NCBI RefSeq assembly: GCF_018129965.1
Contig: NZ_JAFCKW010000008.1
Location: 1-64,000, forward strand
Length of the DNA: 64,000 bases
Reading direction: 5' to 3'
From: Bradyrhizobium diazoefficiens
Lineage (GTDB): Bacteria; Pseudomonadota; Alphaproteobacteria; Rhizobiales; Xanthobacteraceae
The stretch's first letter is position 1, and each line of letters opens with the position of its first letter. The position numbers and the translations under genes are program-made. Under the pieces are notes generated by a model. That model saw only the letters and a program-made list of their open reading frames with translations. It had not been told where the DNA came from and made no database searches. Shown here in pieces: positions 40,585-49,975 of the stretch.

Positions 40585-42195
40585 TCACTCCACCCCGATC
40601 GTCGTCAGGTCCTGGAACCAGTGCTGCGCCTGCACGAACTGCTTGATTTTCGGCGACAGCGCGTGCGGGTTGGTGTCGTGGACGACCCACACCAGCGCGG
40701 CGTCGTCGACGATCAACGCGTGCGCCTGCGCGATCAGGTCGTCCTGCTTTGCGGTATCGAACGTCTGCTTGGCCTCGCTGATCAGCGCGTCGACCTTCGG
40801 GTTCTTGTAACCGCCCCAGTTGACGCCGACAGGCGCGATCTGGTCGGAGGCGAAGAAGCGGACGATGGCGTAGAGCGGGTCGGAGGTGACGTAGGCGATG
40901 TTGTTGGCGGTGATGCCGGCGTTGATCTCGTCGGCCGCGCCCTTGCGCCAATGTGTGTAGAGCGTCTCGAGCTCGACCACCTTGAAGTCGATGTCGATGC
41001 CGATCTCCTTGAAGCTCTGCTGCAGGAATTCGTTCATCGGCAGCGACAGCATCTGGCCGGTGCCGCCCTGCGCGATGATGAATGTGGCCTTCAGCGGTTT
41101 GGCTTTCGAATAGCCGGCTTCCTCGACCAGTTTCTTCGCGGCGGCCAGGTCATATTTCAGCTCGAAGCTCGGCTTGCCGAACCAGGGGCTCGACGGATCG
41201 ACCTGGCCCTTGGCGGGTTTTGCCAGACCATTCATCAGGCCGACCACGGCCTCGCGATCGATCGCGAGGTTGAGTGCCTTGCGCAGGCGGATGTCGGTCC
41301 AGGGCGAGCCCGGCAGCACGCTGAGATGATAGTTCCAGACGTGCGGCGTGACGTTGTCGACGATCTTCATGCCGGCGGCCTTGAGCTGCGGCACGGCATC
41401 CGGCGCCGGGGTTTCGATCAGGTCAACTTGTCCGGCAAGCAGCGCATTGGTGCGGGTCAGCGCTTCCGGCATCGGTACCAGCACGATCTTGTCGACCTTC
41501 GGGATGCGCTTCTTGTTCCAGTAGTCCGGATTCTTGGTGAGCTCGGCAAGCTCGCGCGGCACGAGCTTGGTCAGCTTGAACGGGCCGGTGCCGGAGGGCT
41601 GGCTGGCGAATTTGTCCCAATCCTTGCCGAGCTTCTCGTATTGAGCCGGGCTCGACACCAGGAACCACAGCATCTGATAGGGAAAGAAGGAATCGACGGT
41701 CTTGGTGGTGATCTCAACCGTGGAATCGTCGATTTTGGCGTAGCTCGCGACCGACGGAAGCCGCGTCTTCACCTGTGCGCTCTGGCGCTTGTCGAATTGC
41801 GGTGCCTTGTCGTTGAGCACCTTGTCGAGATTCCAGATCACCGCGTCGGCGTTGAAATCGCTGCCGTCGTGGAACTTCACGTCCTTGCGCAGCGTGAAAC
41901 GCCACTTCGTCTTGTCCTTGTCATCCACTTTCCACTCGGTCGCGAGTCCCGGCACCAGCTTGCCCGGACGGTCGGCGACGTCCATCTCCCAGGCCACCAG
42001 CGGATCGTAGATCGTATAGGCGGTGAACTGATAGGCGCCGGCGCCGCGATCGGGCTGGCCCGTCGTCAGCGGAATGTCCGCCATCGAGATGCCGTAGCGC
42101 ACCATCGTTTCGGCGCGCGCCGAGATTGTGGAAACCGCCAGCGCAAGCACGGCGAGACAACTCGATAGTCGGGTACGCATGGCCCAGGGCTCCAA
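40585..42195 (-). CDS. ABC transporter substrate-binding protein, SBP_bac_5 family
   Basis: A 536-residue periplasmic binding protein. Signal peptide MRTRLSSCLAVLALAVSTIS is present (an upstream ATG gives MEPWA first; MRTRLSS at 42180 is a plausible start). Family marks are PGLATEWKVDDKDKTKWRFT, KFHDGSDFNADAVIWNLDKV and RKALNLAIDREAV. It is strongly similar to the divergent protein at 42392 (same MADIP and TGQPD opening). It has no permease or ATPase on its own strand, so it may feed the divergent transporter. Convergent with bchJ. Confidence 0.92.
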   Translation of the reverse strand: MEPWAMRTRLSSCLAVLALAVSTISARAETMVRYGISMADIPLTTGQPDRGAGAYQFTAYTIYDPLVAWEMDVADRPGKLVPGLATEWKVDDKDKTKWRFTLRKDVKFHDGSDFNADAVIWNLDKVLNDKAPQFDKRQSAQVKTRLPSVASYAKIDDSTVEITTKTVDSFFPYQMLWFLVSSPAQYEKLGKDWDKFASQPSGTGPFKLTKLVPRELAELTKNPDYWNKKRIPKVDKIVLVPMPEALTRTNALLAGQVDLIETPAPDAVPQLKAAGMKIVDNVTPHVWNYHLSVLPGSPWTDIRLRKALNLAIDREAVVGLMNGLAKPAKGQVDPSSPWFGKPSFELKYDLAAAKKLVEEAGYSKAKPLKATFIIAQGGTGQMLSLPMNEFLQQSFKEIGIDIDFKVVELETLYTHWRKGAADEINAGITANNIAYVTSDPLYAIVRFFASDQIAPVGVNWGGYKNPKVDALISEAKQTFDTAKQDDLIAQAHALIVDDAALVWVVHDTNPHALSPKIKQFVQAQHWFQDLTTIGVE

Positions 42196-42391
42196 ATGAA
42201 AGTGAGGGAGAATTCAGGGCCAAACCTGCAAGCTTGATGCCAGAATAGGCAGCGCCGGCGCCGATGGCCTTGCTCAATCACAAAGACTTGTCGTCGCAGG
42301 GGGAATTTGCAGAAAAAGTTTCTCTTTGGCATAGCCATTGCATACGTTTGCATCAAAATTAATCATCGGAAGCCGAAAAAGGATTGAGACG

Positions 42392-44047
42392 ATGCTGATC
42401 AAGACGACCACACGCGCGGCGCTGGTTGCGGCGCTGGCTTTGACGACGGCGGCCGCCTGGCCGCGCGTGGCCAGCGCCGAGACCGTGCTGCGCATCGGCA
42501 TGACCGCTGCCGATATTCCGCGCACGCTGGGCCAGCCCGATCAGGGTTTCGAAGGCAATCGCTTTACTGGCCTCACCATGTATGACGCGCTCACCGGCTG
42601 GGACCTTTCGTCCGCCGACAAGCCGAGCGTGGTGATTCCCGGCCTTGCCACCGAGTGGAAGGTCGACGATGCCGACAAGACCAAATGGATCTTCAAGCTG
42701 CGCCCCGGCGTCACCTTCCATGACGGCTCGCCGTTCAACGCGGACGCCGTGGTGTGGAACGTCGAGAAGGTGCTGAAGCAGGATGCGCCTCAGTTCGATG
42801 CCAGCCAGGTCGGCGTCACCGCCTCGCGCATGCCGACGCTCGCCTCGGCGAAGAAGATCGACGACATGACGGTCGAGCTCACCACCAAGGAGCCCGACAG
42901 CTTCCTGCCGATCAACCTCACCAACCTCTTCATGGCGAGCCCTTCGAAGTGGCAGCACTTCTACGAGAAGGCCGAAGGCGCCGACGCCAAGGCGAAGTCG
43001 CAGGCCGCATGGACCGCCTTCGCCAAGGACGCCGCGGGCACCGGCCCCTGGAAGATGGCGAGCTTCACGCCGCGCGAACGCCTCGAGCTCGTCAAGAACG
43101 CGAATTATTGGGACAAGGCGCGCGTGCCCAAGGTCGACAAGATGGTGCTGCTGCCGATGCCGGAAGCCAATGCCCGCACCGCGGCGCTGCTCTCCGGGCA
43201 GGTCGATTGGGTCGAGGCACCGGCGCCCGACGCGCTGCCCGAGCTCAAGCAGCGCGGTTTCAAGCTCTACGCCAACGAGCAGCCGCATGTCTGGCCGTGG
43301 CAGTTCTCGCGCATCGAAGGCTCGCCCTGGAACGACATCCGCGTGCGCAAGGCCGCAAATCTCTGCGTCGACCGCGAAGGCCTCAGGGACGGCCTGCTCG
43401 CCGGCCTGATGGTGCCGGCGACCGGCACCTTCGAGCCCGGCCATCCCTGGCGCGGCAAGCCGACCTTCGAAATCAAGTATGACAAGGCGGCCGCCCAGAA
43501 GCTGATGCAGGAGGCCGGCTTCGGCCCGAACAAGAAGCTGACGGTGAAGGTCCAGACGTCGGCGTCGGGCTCGGGCCAGATGCAGCCGCTGCCGATGAAC
43601 GAATATCTCCAGCAGGCGCTGGCCGAATGCTATTTCGACGTGAAGCTCGACGTCATCGAGTGGAACACGCTCTTCACCAACTGGCGCCGCGGTGCCAAGG
43701 ACCCCAGCGCGAACGGCTCGAACGCGACCAACGTCACCTATGCGGCCATGGACCCGTTCTTCGCGCTGGTGCGCTTCCTGCAATCGAGCATGGCGCCGCC
43801 GGTCTCGAACAATTGGGGCTTCATCAACGATCCCAAATTCGACGAGCTGGTGAAGAAGGCGCGGCAGACGTTCGACCCCGCCGCGCGCGACGCCGCGCTC
43901 GCCGAGCTGCACGCAGCCTCCGTCGACGACGCAGCCTTCCTCTACGTCGCCCACGACGTCGGCCCTCGCGCCATCAGCCCGAAGGTGACGGGTGTCGTGC
44001 AGCCGAAGAGCTGGTTCATCGACTTCTCGCTCGTGTCGATGCAGTAG
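42392..44047 (+). CDS. ABC transporter substrate-binding protein, SBP_bac_5 family
   Basis: A 551-residue binding protein and first gene of the 42-50 kb transporter operon. ATG 42392 (AAAGGA upstream) gives signal peptide MLIKTTTRAALVAALALTTA; an upstream start in the same frame adds 18 non-signal residues. The mature protein shows PGLATEWKVDDADKTKWIFK, TFHDGSPFNADAVVWNVEKV and RKAANLCVDREGL. It resembles the divergent protein at 40585 over its length, so they are paralogues, with an insertion near residue 200 here (KAEGADAKAKSQAAW). Confidence 0.93.
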   Translation: MLIKTTTRAALVAALALTTAAAWPRVASAETVLRIGMTAADIPRTLGQPDQGFEGNRFTGLTMYDALTGWDLSSADKPSVVIPGLATEWKVDDADKTKWIFKLRPGVTFHDGSPFNADAVVWNVEKVLKQDAPQFDASQVGVTASRMPTLASAKKIDDMTVELTTKEPDSFLPINLTNLFMASPSKWQHFYEKAEGADAKAKSQAAWTAFAKDAAGTGPWKMASFTPRERLELVKNANYWDKARVPKVDKMVLLPMPEANARTAALLSGQVDWVEAPAPDALPELKQRGFKLYANEQPHVWPWQFSRIEGSPWNDIRVRKAANLCVDREGLRDGLLAGLMVPATGTFEPGHPWRGKPTFEIKYDKAAAQKLMQEAGFGPNKKLTVKVQTSASGSGQMQPLPMNEYLQQALAECYFDVKLDVIEWNTLFTNWRRGAKDPSANGSNATNVTYAAMDPFFALVRFLQSSMAPPVSNNWGFINDPKFDELVKKARQTFDPAARDAALAELHAASVDDAAFLYVAHDVGPRAISPKVTGVVQPKSWFIDFSLVSMQ

Positions 44048-44069
44048 TTCAAGCAATTTGCTCGGTGCA

Positions 44070-44227
44070 CCCTCTCCCCTTGTGGGAGAGGGTGGCTTCG
44101 CGTCAGCGAAGCCGGGTGAGGGGTCTCTCTCCGCGGATGCGGACCTCTCATTAGATGCAATTTCATCTGCGGATAGAAGCCCTCATCCGGCGCTTGCGCG
44201 CCACCTTCTCCCACAAGGGGAGAAGGG
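44070..44227. repeat. intergenic palindromic repeat, family A copy 3
   Basis: CCTCTCCCCTTGTGGGAGAG and its inverted partner TTCTCCCACAAGGGGAGAAG flank a GCTTCGCGTCAGCGAAGC hairpin and GGGTGAGGGG. It fills the gap between the binding-protein and permease genes of one operon. Confidence 0.8.
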
Positions 44228-44242
44228 AAGAAAGAATCCGAC

Positions 44243-45196
44243 GTGTTCGCCTATATCTCCAGACGCATCGTCTACGTCATCCCGATCGTCATCAGCGTGG
44301 CGCTGGTGTGCTTTCTGCTCGTGCACATCACGCCGGGCGATCCGCTGGTCGCCGTGCTGCCCGCCGATGCCTCGCAGGAGCTCGCGGCGCAGCTCCGTGC
44401 CGCCTATGGCTTCGACCGGCCGCTGCCGGTGCAGTTCGGTCTGTGGTTGCTCCGTGCCCTTCACGGTGACCTCGGCAATTCCATCGCGACCGGGCGTCCC
44501 GTGCTCGCCGAGGTCATGCGCGCGGTCGGCAACACCGTCACGCTGGCGATCGTGGCCGCCATCATCGGCTTCACGATGGGCATCCTGCTCGGCCTGATCG
44601 CCGGCTATTTCCGCGAGACCTGGATCGACAAGGTGGCGACGTCCTTCGCCATTGCCGGCGTCTCGGTGCCGCATTACTGGCTCGGCATGGTGCTGGTCAT
44701 CATCTTCTCGGTGCAGCTCAACTGGCTGCCCGCGGTCGGCGCGGGGCCCAACGGCTCCAACTCCTGGGCCTGGGACTGGGCGCATCTGAAATATCTGGTG
44801 CTGCCGGCGATCACGACCTCGGTGATCCCGATGGGCATCGTCACCCGCACGGTGCGTGCGCTCACCGGCGACATTCTCAGCCAGGACTTCGTCGAAGCCC
44901 TGCGCGCCAAGGGACTGCACGAAACCGGCGTGTTCCGCCACGTCATCAAGAACGCCGCGCCCACCGCGCTTGCGGTGATGGGGCTTCAGCTCGGTTACAT
45001 GCTGGGCGGCTCAATCCTGATCGAGACCGTGTTCTCCTGGCCGGGCTCGGGCTTTCTGCTCAATTCGGCGATCTTCCAGCGCGACCTGCCGCTGCTGCAG
45101 GGCACGATCCTGATCCTCGCGCTGTTCTTCGTCTTCCTCAACCTGCTGGTCGACATCGCGCAAGCCGCGATCGATCCGCGCATCAAGCGGGGCTAG
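44243..45196 (+). CDS. ABC transporter permease, DppB/OppB type
   Basis: A 317-residue permease with about six spans. The N-terminal segment (VCFLLVHITPGDPLVAVLPA) and coupling loop DFVEALRAKGLHETGVFRHV, followed by IKNAAPT, are typical of the DppB family. It starts just after the palindromic repeat. The start codon is read as GTG at 44243. A 4-bp gap separates it from the next permease gene, so translation is coupled. Confidence 0.92.
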   Translation: MFAYISRRIVYVIPIVISVALVCFLLVHITPGDPLVAVLPADASQELAAQLRAAYGFDRPLPVQFGLWLLRALHGDLGNSIATGRPVLAEVMRAVGNTVTLAIVAAIIGFTMGILLGLIAGYFRETWIDKVATSFAIAGVSVPHYWLGMVLVIIFSVQLNWLPAVGAGPNGSNSWAWDWAHLKYLVLPAITTSVIPMGIVTRTVRALTGDILSQDFVEALRAKGLHETGVFRHVIKNAAPTALAVMGLQLGYMLGGSILIETVFSWPGSGFLLNSAIFQRDLPLLQGTILILALFFVFLNLLVDIAQAAIDPRIKRG

Positions 45197-45200
45197 CGGG

Positions 45201-46103
45201 ATGAGCGAGCTTCCGTTGTCCGCGACCGCTGACGCCGCGCTCCAGGCCGCGCCCGCCACCAGGGCGCGCGGCTATTGGGCGACCGTCGGCCGCCGCATCG
45301 CGCGCGACAAGGTCAGCATGGCCTGCGCGCTGGTGCTGCTGCTGATCTTCCTCTCCGCGATCCTCGCGCCCTGGCTCGGACTCGAAGATCCCTACAAGGG
45401 TTCGATGATCCGCCGCCTCCGCCATATCGGCACGGTCGGCTACCCGCTCGGCACCGACGAGCTCGGCCGCGACATGCTGGCGCGGCTGATCTATGGCGGG
45501 CGGCTGTCGCTGGTCATTGGCATCCTGCCTGTCATCCTCGCCTTCTGCATCGGCACATCGCTTGGCCTCGTCGCCGGCTATGTCGGCGGCAAGCTGAATA
45601 CCGCGATCATGCGCACGATCGACGTGTTCTACGCGTTCCCCTCCGTGCTGCTGGCGATCGCGATCTCCGGCGCGCTGGGGGCCGGCATCGTCAACTCCAT
45701 CGTGTCGTTGACCGTCGTGTTCGTGCCGCAGATCACCCGCGTCGCCGAAAGCGTCACCACCGGCGTGCGCAACATGGACTTCGTCGAGGCTGCGCGTGCC
45801 TCGGGCGCGGGCCCCTTCACCATCATGCGCGTGCATATCCTCGGCAACGTGCTCGGCTCGATCTTCGTCTATGCGACGAGCCTGATCTCGGTCTCGATGA
45901 TCCTGGCCGCCGGCCTGTCCTTCCTCGGCCTCGGGACCAAGCCGCCGGAACCGGAATGGGGCCTGATGCTCAACACGCTGCGGACCGCGATCTACGTCAA
46001 TCCATGGGTTGCGGCGTTGCCGGGCGCGATGATCTTCGCGGTCTCGATCTGCTTCAACCTGCTCTCGGACGGCCTGCGCAGCGCCATGGACATCAGGAAC
46101 TGA
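45201..46103 (+). CDS. ABC transporter permease, DppC/OppC type
   Basis: A 300-residue permease. The DppC-type opening (RIARDKVSMACALVLLLIFL) is followed by PLGTDELGRDMLARLIYGGR, and the coupling loop reads DFVEAARASGAGPFTIMRVH then ILGN. It works with the DppB-type subunit just upstream. The downstream ATPase gene is 186 bp away, across another palindromic repeat. Confidence 0.93.
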   Translation: MSELPLSATADAALQAAPATRARGYWATVGRRIARDKVSMACALVLLLIFLSAILAPWLGLEDPYKGSMIRRLRHIGTVGYPLGTDELGRDMLARLIYGGRLSLVIGILPVILAFCIGTSLGLVAGYVGGKLNTAIMRTIDVFYAFPSVLLAIAISGALGAGIVNSIVSLTVVFVPQITRVAESVTTGVRNMDFVEAARASGAGPFTIMRVHILGNVLGSIFVYATSLISVSMILAAGLSFLGLGTKPPEPEWGLMLNTLRTAIYVNPWVAALPGAMIFAVSICFNLLSDGLRSAMDIRN

Positions 46104-46147
46104 GATGATGATGAGGGCCACACAGATCGCGGCGTCGGCAGTGCCCC

Positions 46148-46278
46148 ACCTCTCCCAACGGGAGAGGTCGGATTGCATCGCCAGATGCAATCCGGGTGAG
46201 GGGTTACGCTCCACCGAGTTTGCCGCGCCCCCTCACCCGCGCCTTCGGCGCGACCTCTCCCCGGTGGGGAGAGGTGGG
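46148..46278. repeat. intergenic palindromic repeat, family A copy 4
   Basis: ACCTCTCCCAACGGGAGAGG, GGATTGCATCGCCAGATGCA and CGGGTGAGGGG modules, closed by ACCTCTCCCCGGTGGGGAGA. It lies inside the operon, between the DppC-type permease and the ATPase gene. Confidence 0.8.
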
Positions 46279-46289
46279 AGATCGTCGCG

Positions 46290-47351
46290 ATGACCGAGAC
46301 CACAACAATGGTCGAAATGCTGGAGCCGATCGAAGACCTCGGCGGCGCCGCGCAGCCGCTGCTTCAGGTCAATGGCCTGACCAAGCATTTTCCGGTGCGT
46401 GGCGGGCTGTTCGCCGCCAAGCGCACGGTGCGGGCCGTCGACAATGTCTCCTTTTCCGTCGCCAAGGGCGAGACCGTCGGCATCGTCGGCGAGTCCGGCT
46501 GCGGCAAGTCCACCACCGCGCGGCTGCTGATGCACCTGATGCCGCGCGATTCCGGCGACATCATCTATGACGGCATGACCGTCGGGCAGTCGCTGAGCCT
46601 GCGCGAGCTTCGCCGCGGCATGCAGATGGTGTTCCAGGACTCCTACGCCTCGCTCAATCCGCGCCTCACGATCGAGGAGTCCATCGCCTTCGGTCCGAAG
46701 GTGCACGGCATGGCGGACGGCGCGGCACGGGCACTGGCGCGCGAACTGCTCGGCAAGGTGGGCCTGGTCCCCGCAAATTTCGCCAACCGCTATCCGCACG
46801 AGATCTCGGGCGGCCAGCGCCAGCGCGTCAACATCGCCCGCGCGCTCGCGCTGTCGCCGCGCCTGGTAATCCTCGATGAAGCCGTCTCCGCGCTCGACAA
46901 ATCCGTCGAGGCGCAGGTGCTCAATCTGCTTGCCGATCTCAAGCGCGAGTTCGGCCTGACCTATCTGTTCATCAGCCACGACCTCAACGTCGTCCGCTAC
47001 ATCTCGGACCGCGTGCTGGTGATGTATCTCGGCGAGGTCGTCGAACTCGGCCCGGTCGACCAGGTCTGGGACAGCCCCGCGCATCCCTATACGCGCGCGC
47101 TGCTGGCGGCGATGCCGTCCTCGGACCCGGATCGTCGCACCGAGAAGCCGCCGATCTCCGGCGACCCGCCCAACCCGATTGATCCGCCGCCGGGCTGCCG
47201 CTTCCACACCCGCTGCGCGTTTGCGGAGCCGCTCTGCGCAAATGCCGCACCAAAGCTGACGGCCGTCGATACACTGGGCCACGAGGCCGCGTGCTACATG
47301 GCGATCCCGGGTTCAGGCCACAGCCGCGCGCCGACAAAGGAAACCGCATGA
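46290..47351 (+). CDS. ABC transporter ATP-binding protein, DppF/OppF type
   Basis: A 353-residue ATPase. Walker A GESGCGKSTTARLLMHLM is near residue 70, signature ISGGQRQRVNIARALALS, Walker B LVILDEAVSALD. The C-terminal oligopeptide-transporter Cys region is present (PPGCRFHTRCAFAEPLC). This end forms a [4Fe-4S] site in some relatives. Start may be ATG 46290 or ATG 46308 (MVEML). Its stop overlaps the AtzG-like gene by 4 bp. The partner ATPase is at 48954, beyond the two amidase genes. Confidence 0.93.
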   Translation: MTETTTMVEMLEPIEDLGGAAQPLLQVNGLTKHFPVRGGLFAAKRTVRAVDNVSFSVAKGETVGIVGESGCGKSTTARLLMHLMPRDSGDIIYDGMTVGQSLSLRELRRGMQMVFQDSYASLNPRLTIEESIAFGPKVHGMADGAARALARELLGKVGLVPANFANRYPHEISGGQRQRVNIARALALSPRLVILDEAVSALDKSVEAQVLNLLADLKREFGLTYLFISHDLNVVRYISDRVLVMYLGEVVELGPVDQVWDSPAHPYTRALLAAMPSSDPDRRTEKPPISGDPPNPIDPPPGCRFHTRCAFAEPLCANAAPKLTAVDTLGHEAACYMAIPGSGHSRAPTKETA

Positions 47352-47545
47352 CGAGACCGACACCAAAAGAGATCAAGCCGATTGCGCAGATTGCCGGCGT
47401 CCCCGTCGATGACGAGATCGCAACGCGCATCTCCAGTTCGATCGGACCGGCCTTCGAGGGGTTCGAGGCCATCGCCGGCACGTTGCCGTTCGATCTCGAG
47501 CCCGCTCTCTATCCGATCGTGCAGACGCAGAAGGTATCGACATGA
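47348..47545 (+). CDS. AtzG-like (DUF4089) amidase partner subunit
   Basis: A 65-residue protein. Start ATG 47348 overlaps the ATPase stop in ATGA, and its stop overlaps the amidase start in ATGA, so all three are coupled. The sequence (IAQIAGVPVDDEIATRISSS, then GFEAIAGTLPFDLEP) has the pattern of DUF4089/AtzG, a GatC-like small protein that holds and stabilises the amidase AtzE in the 1-carboxybiuret hydrolase complex. Position directly before an amidase-signature gene supports this. The match is by motif and context only. Confidence 0.75.
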   Translation: MTRPTPKEIKPIAQIAGVPVDDEIATRISSSIGPAFEGFEAIAGTLPFDLEPALYPIVQTQKVST

Positions 47546-48957
47546 GCGTTGAGCCTGCATTGATGAGCCTCACCGCGGTCGCGCGTGCGATCGCGATGAA
47601 GCAGGTCTCCTCGCATGAGGTGACGCGCGCGCTGCTGCACCGCATTGCGCAGTGGCAGCCGCATCTGAACGCTTTCATGTCGATCGAAGCCGAGGCGGCG
47701 TTGAAGGCCGCGGAGGCCGCCGACGCAGAGCTCGCCAACGGCAAGGTCCGCGGACCGCTGCATGGCGTGCCGCTCGCGCACAAGGACATGTACTACGATG
47801 CCGGCAAGGTCTCGACCTGCGGCTCGCTGATCCGCCGCGATTTCGTGCCGACCGTGACGTCCACCGCCCTGCAGCGCCTGAAGGACGCCGGCCAGGTCCG
47901 TCTCGGCACGCTGCATCTGGCTGAATTCGCCTACGGCCCGACCGGGCACAACGCCCATTACGGGCCGGTGCGCAATCCCTGGAATGTCGCGCATATCACC
48001 GGCGGCTCGTCGTCCGGCTCCGGCTCCGCGGTCGCGGCGCGGCTGACCTATGCCGCGCTCGGTTCGGACACCGGCGGCTCCATCCGCATGCCCGCCCATT
48101 TCTGCGGCGTGACGGGCCTGAAGACCACCTGGGGCCGCGTTAGCCGCGCCGGCGCGATGCCGCTGTCGCAATCGCTCGACACCGTCGGCCCGCTCGCCCG
48201 CACCGCGGAAGATTGCGCGCTGCTGCTGGCCTTGATGGCCGGCCCCGATCCCGCGGATACCACCTGCAGCCCTGAGCCGCTGTCGGACTATGTCGCGGCG
48301 ACCAGGGGCTCGCTGAAGGGTCTCAAGATCGGTGTGCCCACGTCATTCTATGTCGACGATCTCGATGCCGAGGTCGCGCGCGTGCTGGATGAGACCATCG
48401 CGGTGCTCAAGCGCGAAGGTGCCGACATCGTCAAGGTCGAGCTGCCGGACCAGCGGCAATTGTCCGCGGCAAGCCAGCTCGTGCTCGCGGCGGAATCCGC
48501 CGCCTTCCACAAGCGCTGGATGATCGAACGTCCCCAGGATTACGGCCCGCAGGTCTTGATGCGGCTGCAGAACGGCCTTGCGGTTCCCGCCATCACTTAC
48601 CTCGAGGCGATGCGCTGGCGCGGTCCCGCGCTCGCCGCGCACGATGCCGCGACATCCGGCGTCGACGCGATCATCGCCCCGGCCTCTCCGGTGCCGGCAC
48701 CGACCATCGCGGAGAGCGACGTCGGCGGCGGTCCGAACGCGCCGGCCATGGTGCAGCGCCTGACGCTGTTCACCCGCCCGGTCAATTATCTCGGCCTGCC
48801 GTCGCTCACCATTCCCTCTGGCTTCACCAGAAGCGGCCTGCCGGTCGGCATGCAGTTGATCGGCCGCTCCTTCGATGAAGCGACCCTGCTCACCATCGGC
48901 GCCGCCTTCCAGCGCGTCACCGATTATCACGACCGGGTACCCAAACTGCCATCATGA
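47542..48957 (+). CDS. AtzE-like amidase (amidase-signature family)
   Basis: A 471-residue enzyme with the amidase-signature Ser-cisSer-Lys triad. The Lys lies in GVPLAHKDMYYDAGK (about residue 80); the glycine-serine-rich core is ITGGSSSGSGSAVAARLTYA (about 153-172), with the nucleophile Ser in GSDTGGSIRMPAHFCG. Members hydrolyse amides of acids, biuret-like compounds or Glu/Asp-tRNA. With the small partner just upstream it resembles AtzE-AtzG. Being within a peptide-type ABC operon suggests it acts on the imported compound. Substrate is unknown. Confidence 0.9.
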   Translation: MSVEPALMSLTAVARAIAMKQVSSHEVTRALLHRIAQWQPHLNAFMSIEAEAALKAAEAADAELANGKVRGPLHGVPLAHKDMYYDAGKVSTCGSLIRRDFVPTVTSTALQRLKDAGQVRLGTLHLAEFAYGPTGHNAHYGPVRNPWNVAHITGGSSSGSGSAVAARLTYAALGSDTGGSIRMPAHFCGVTGLKTTWGRVSRAGAMPLSQSLDTVGPLARTAEDCALLLALMAGPDPADTTCSPEPLSDYVAATRGSLKGLKIGVPTSFYVDDLDAEVARVLDETIAVLKREGADIVKVELPDQRQLSAASQLVLAAESAAFHKRWMIERPQDYGPQVLMRLQNGLAVPAITYLEAMRWRGPALAAHDAATSGVDAIIAPASPVPAPTIAESDVGGGPNAPAMVQRLTLFTRPVNYLGLPSLTIPSGFTRSGLPVGMQLIGRSFDEATLLTIGAAFQRVTDYHDRVPKLPS

Positions 48958-49931
48958 CCAAGCTCGTCGACATCTCGGGTCTCAACATCCGCTTCACCGG
49001 GGAGCGTACGGTCTATGCCGTGAACGATCTCAGTCTCTCGCTCGGCGATGGCGAGGTGCTGGGCCTGCTCGGCGAGTCCGGTTCGGGCAAGAGCGTGACC
49101 CTGCGTGCCTTGATGCGGCTGTTGCCGAAGAAGCGCACGCAGATCACGGGCAAGGTCAATGTGATGGGCCGCGACGTGCTGGCCATGAACGACGAGGAAC
49201 TCTCGTCGTTCCGGGGTCAGACCGTGTCGATGATCTTCCAGGAGCCCGCGCTCGCGCTCGATCCGGTCTACACCATCGGCGCTCAGATCGCCGAAAGCGT
49301 GGTGCGCCACGAAGGCAAGTCTCATGCGGAGGGCAAGGCGAGGGCGCTCGAGATGCTCGAGGTCGTGCGCATTCCCTCGGCCAGGCGGCGGCTCGACGCC
49401 TACCCGCACGAGATGAGTGGTGGCATGCGCCAGCGCGCGATGATCGCACTGGCGCTGGCCTGCCGGCCCAAGATCCTGCTCGCGGACGAGCCGACCACCG
49501 CGCTCGATGCCACCGTTCAGATCCAGATCCTCTTGCTCCTGCGCGAACTGCAGCGCGAGTTCGGCATGTCCGTCATCTTCGTCACCCACGACATCGGCGT
49601 GGCGATCGAGATCTGCGACCGGGTCGCGGTGATGTATGCCGGCCAAATCGTGGAGCAGGGTACGCTTCGCGACATCGTCCGAAGCCCGGTGCATCCCTAT
49701 GCCAAGGGACTGCTCGCCTCGACCATCCACGGCGCCAAGCGGGGGCAGCGCCTCGAAACCATCCCCGGTACGCCGCCGTCGCTGGCCGAAAAGCCCCACA
49801 ACTGCTCCTTCGCGCCCCGCTGCAAGCTGGCCGAGCCGCGCTGCCTGGAGCAATTGCCGCCCAATGTGGAGGTCGGCCCGGGTCGGGCGGCAAGATGCGT
49901 GCTGGCGGAGCCGGCAGTGGTGACGACGTAG
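48954..49931 (+). CDS. ABC transporter ATP-binding protein, DppD/OppD type
   Basis: A 325-residue ATPase that closes the operon. Walker A GESGSGKSVTLRALMRLLPK is near residue 40, signature MSGGMRQRAMIALALACR, Walker B ILLADEPTTALD, with a C-terminal oligopeptide-transporter extension (KPHNCSFAPRCKLAEPRCLE). It overlaps the amidase stop by 4 bp. Together with the DppF-type ATPase at 46290, the two permeases and the binding protein it makes a full importer. Confidence 0.93.
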   Translation: MTKLVDISGLNIRFTGERTVYAVNDLSLSLGDGEVLGLLGESGSGKSVTLRALMRLLPKKRTQITGKVNVMGRDVLAMNDEELSSFRGQTVSMIFQEPALALDPVYTIGAQIAESVVRHEGKSHAEGKARALEMLEVVRIPSARRRLDAYPHEMSGGMRQRAMIALALACRPKILLADEPTTALDATVQIQILLLLRELQREFGMSVIFVTHDIGVAIEICDRVAVMYAGQIVEQGTLRDIVRSPVHPYAKGLLASTIHGAKRGQRLETIPGTPPSLAEKPHNCSFAPRCKLAEPRCLEQLPPNVEVGPGRAARCVLAEPAVVTT

Positions 49932-49975
49932 TTCGTTGGCCGTCAAGTGTAGCTGTAGCCCAGAGCACGACTGCG

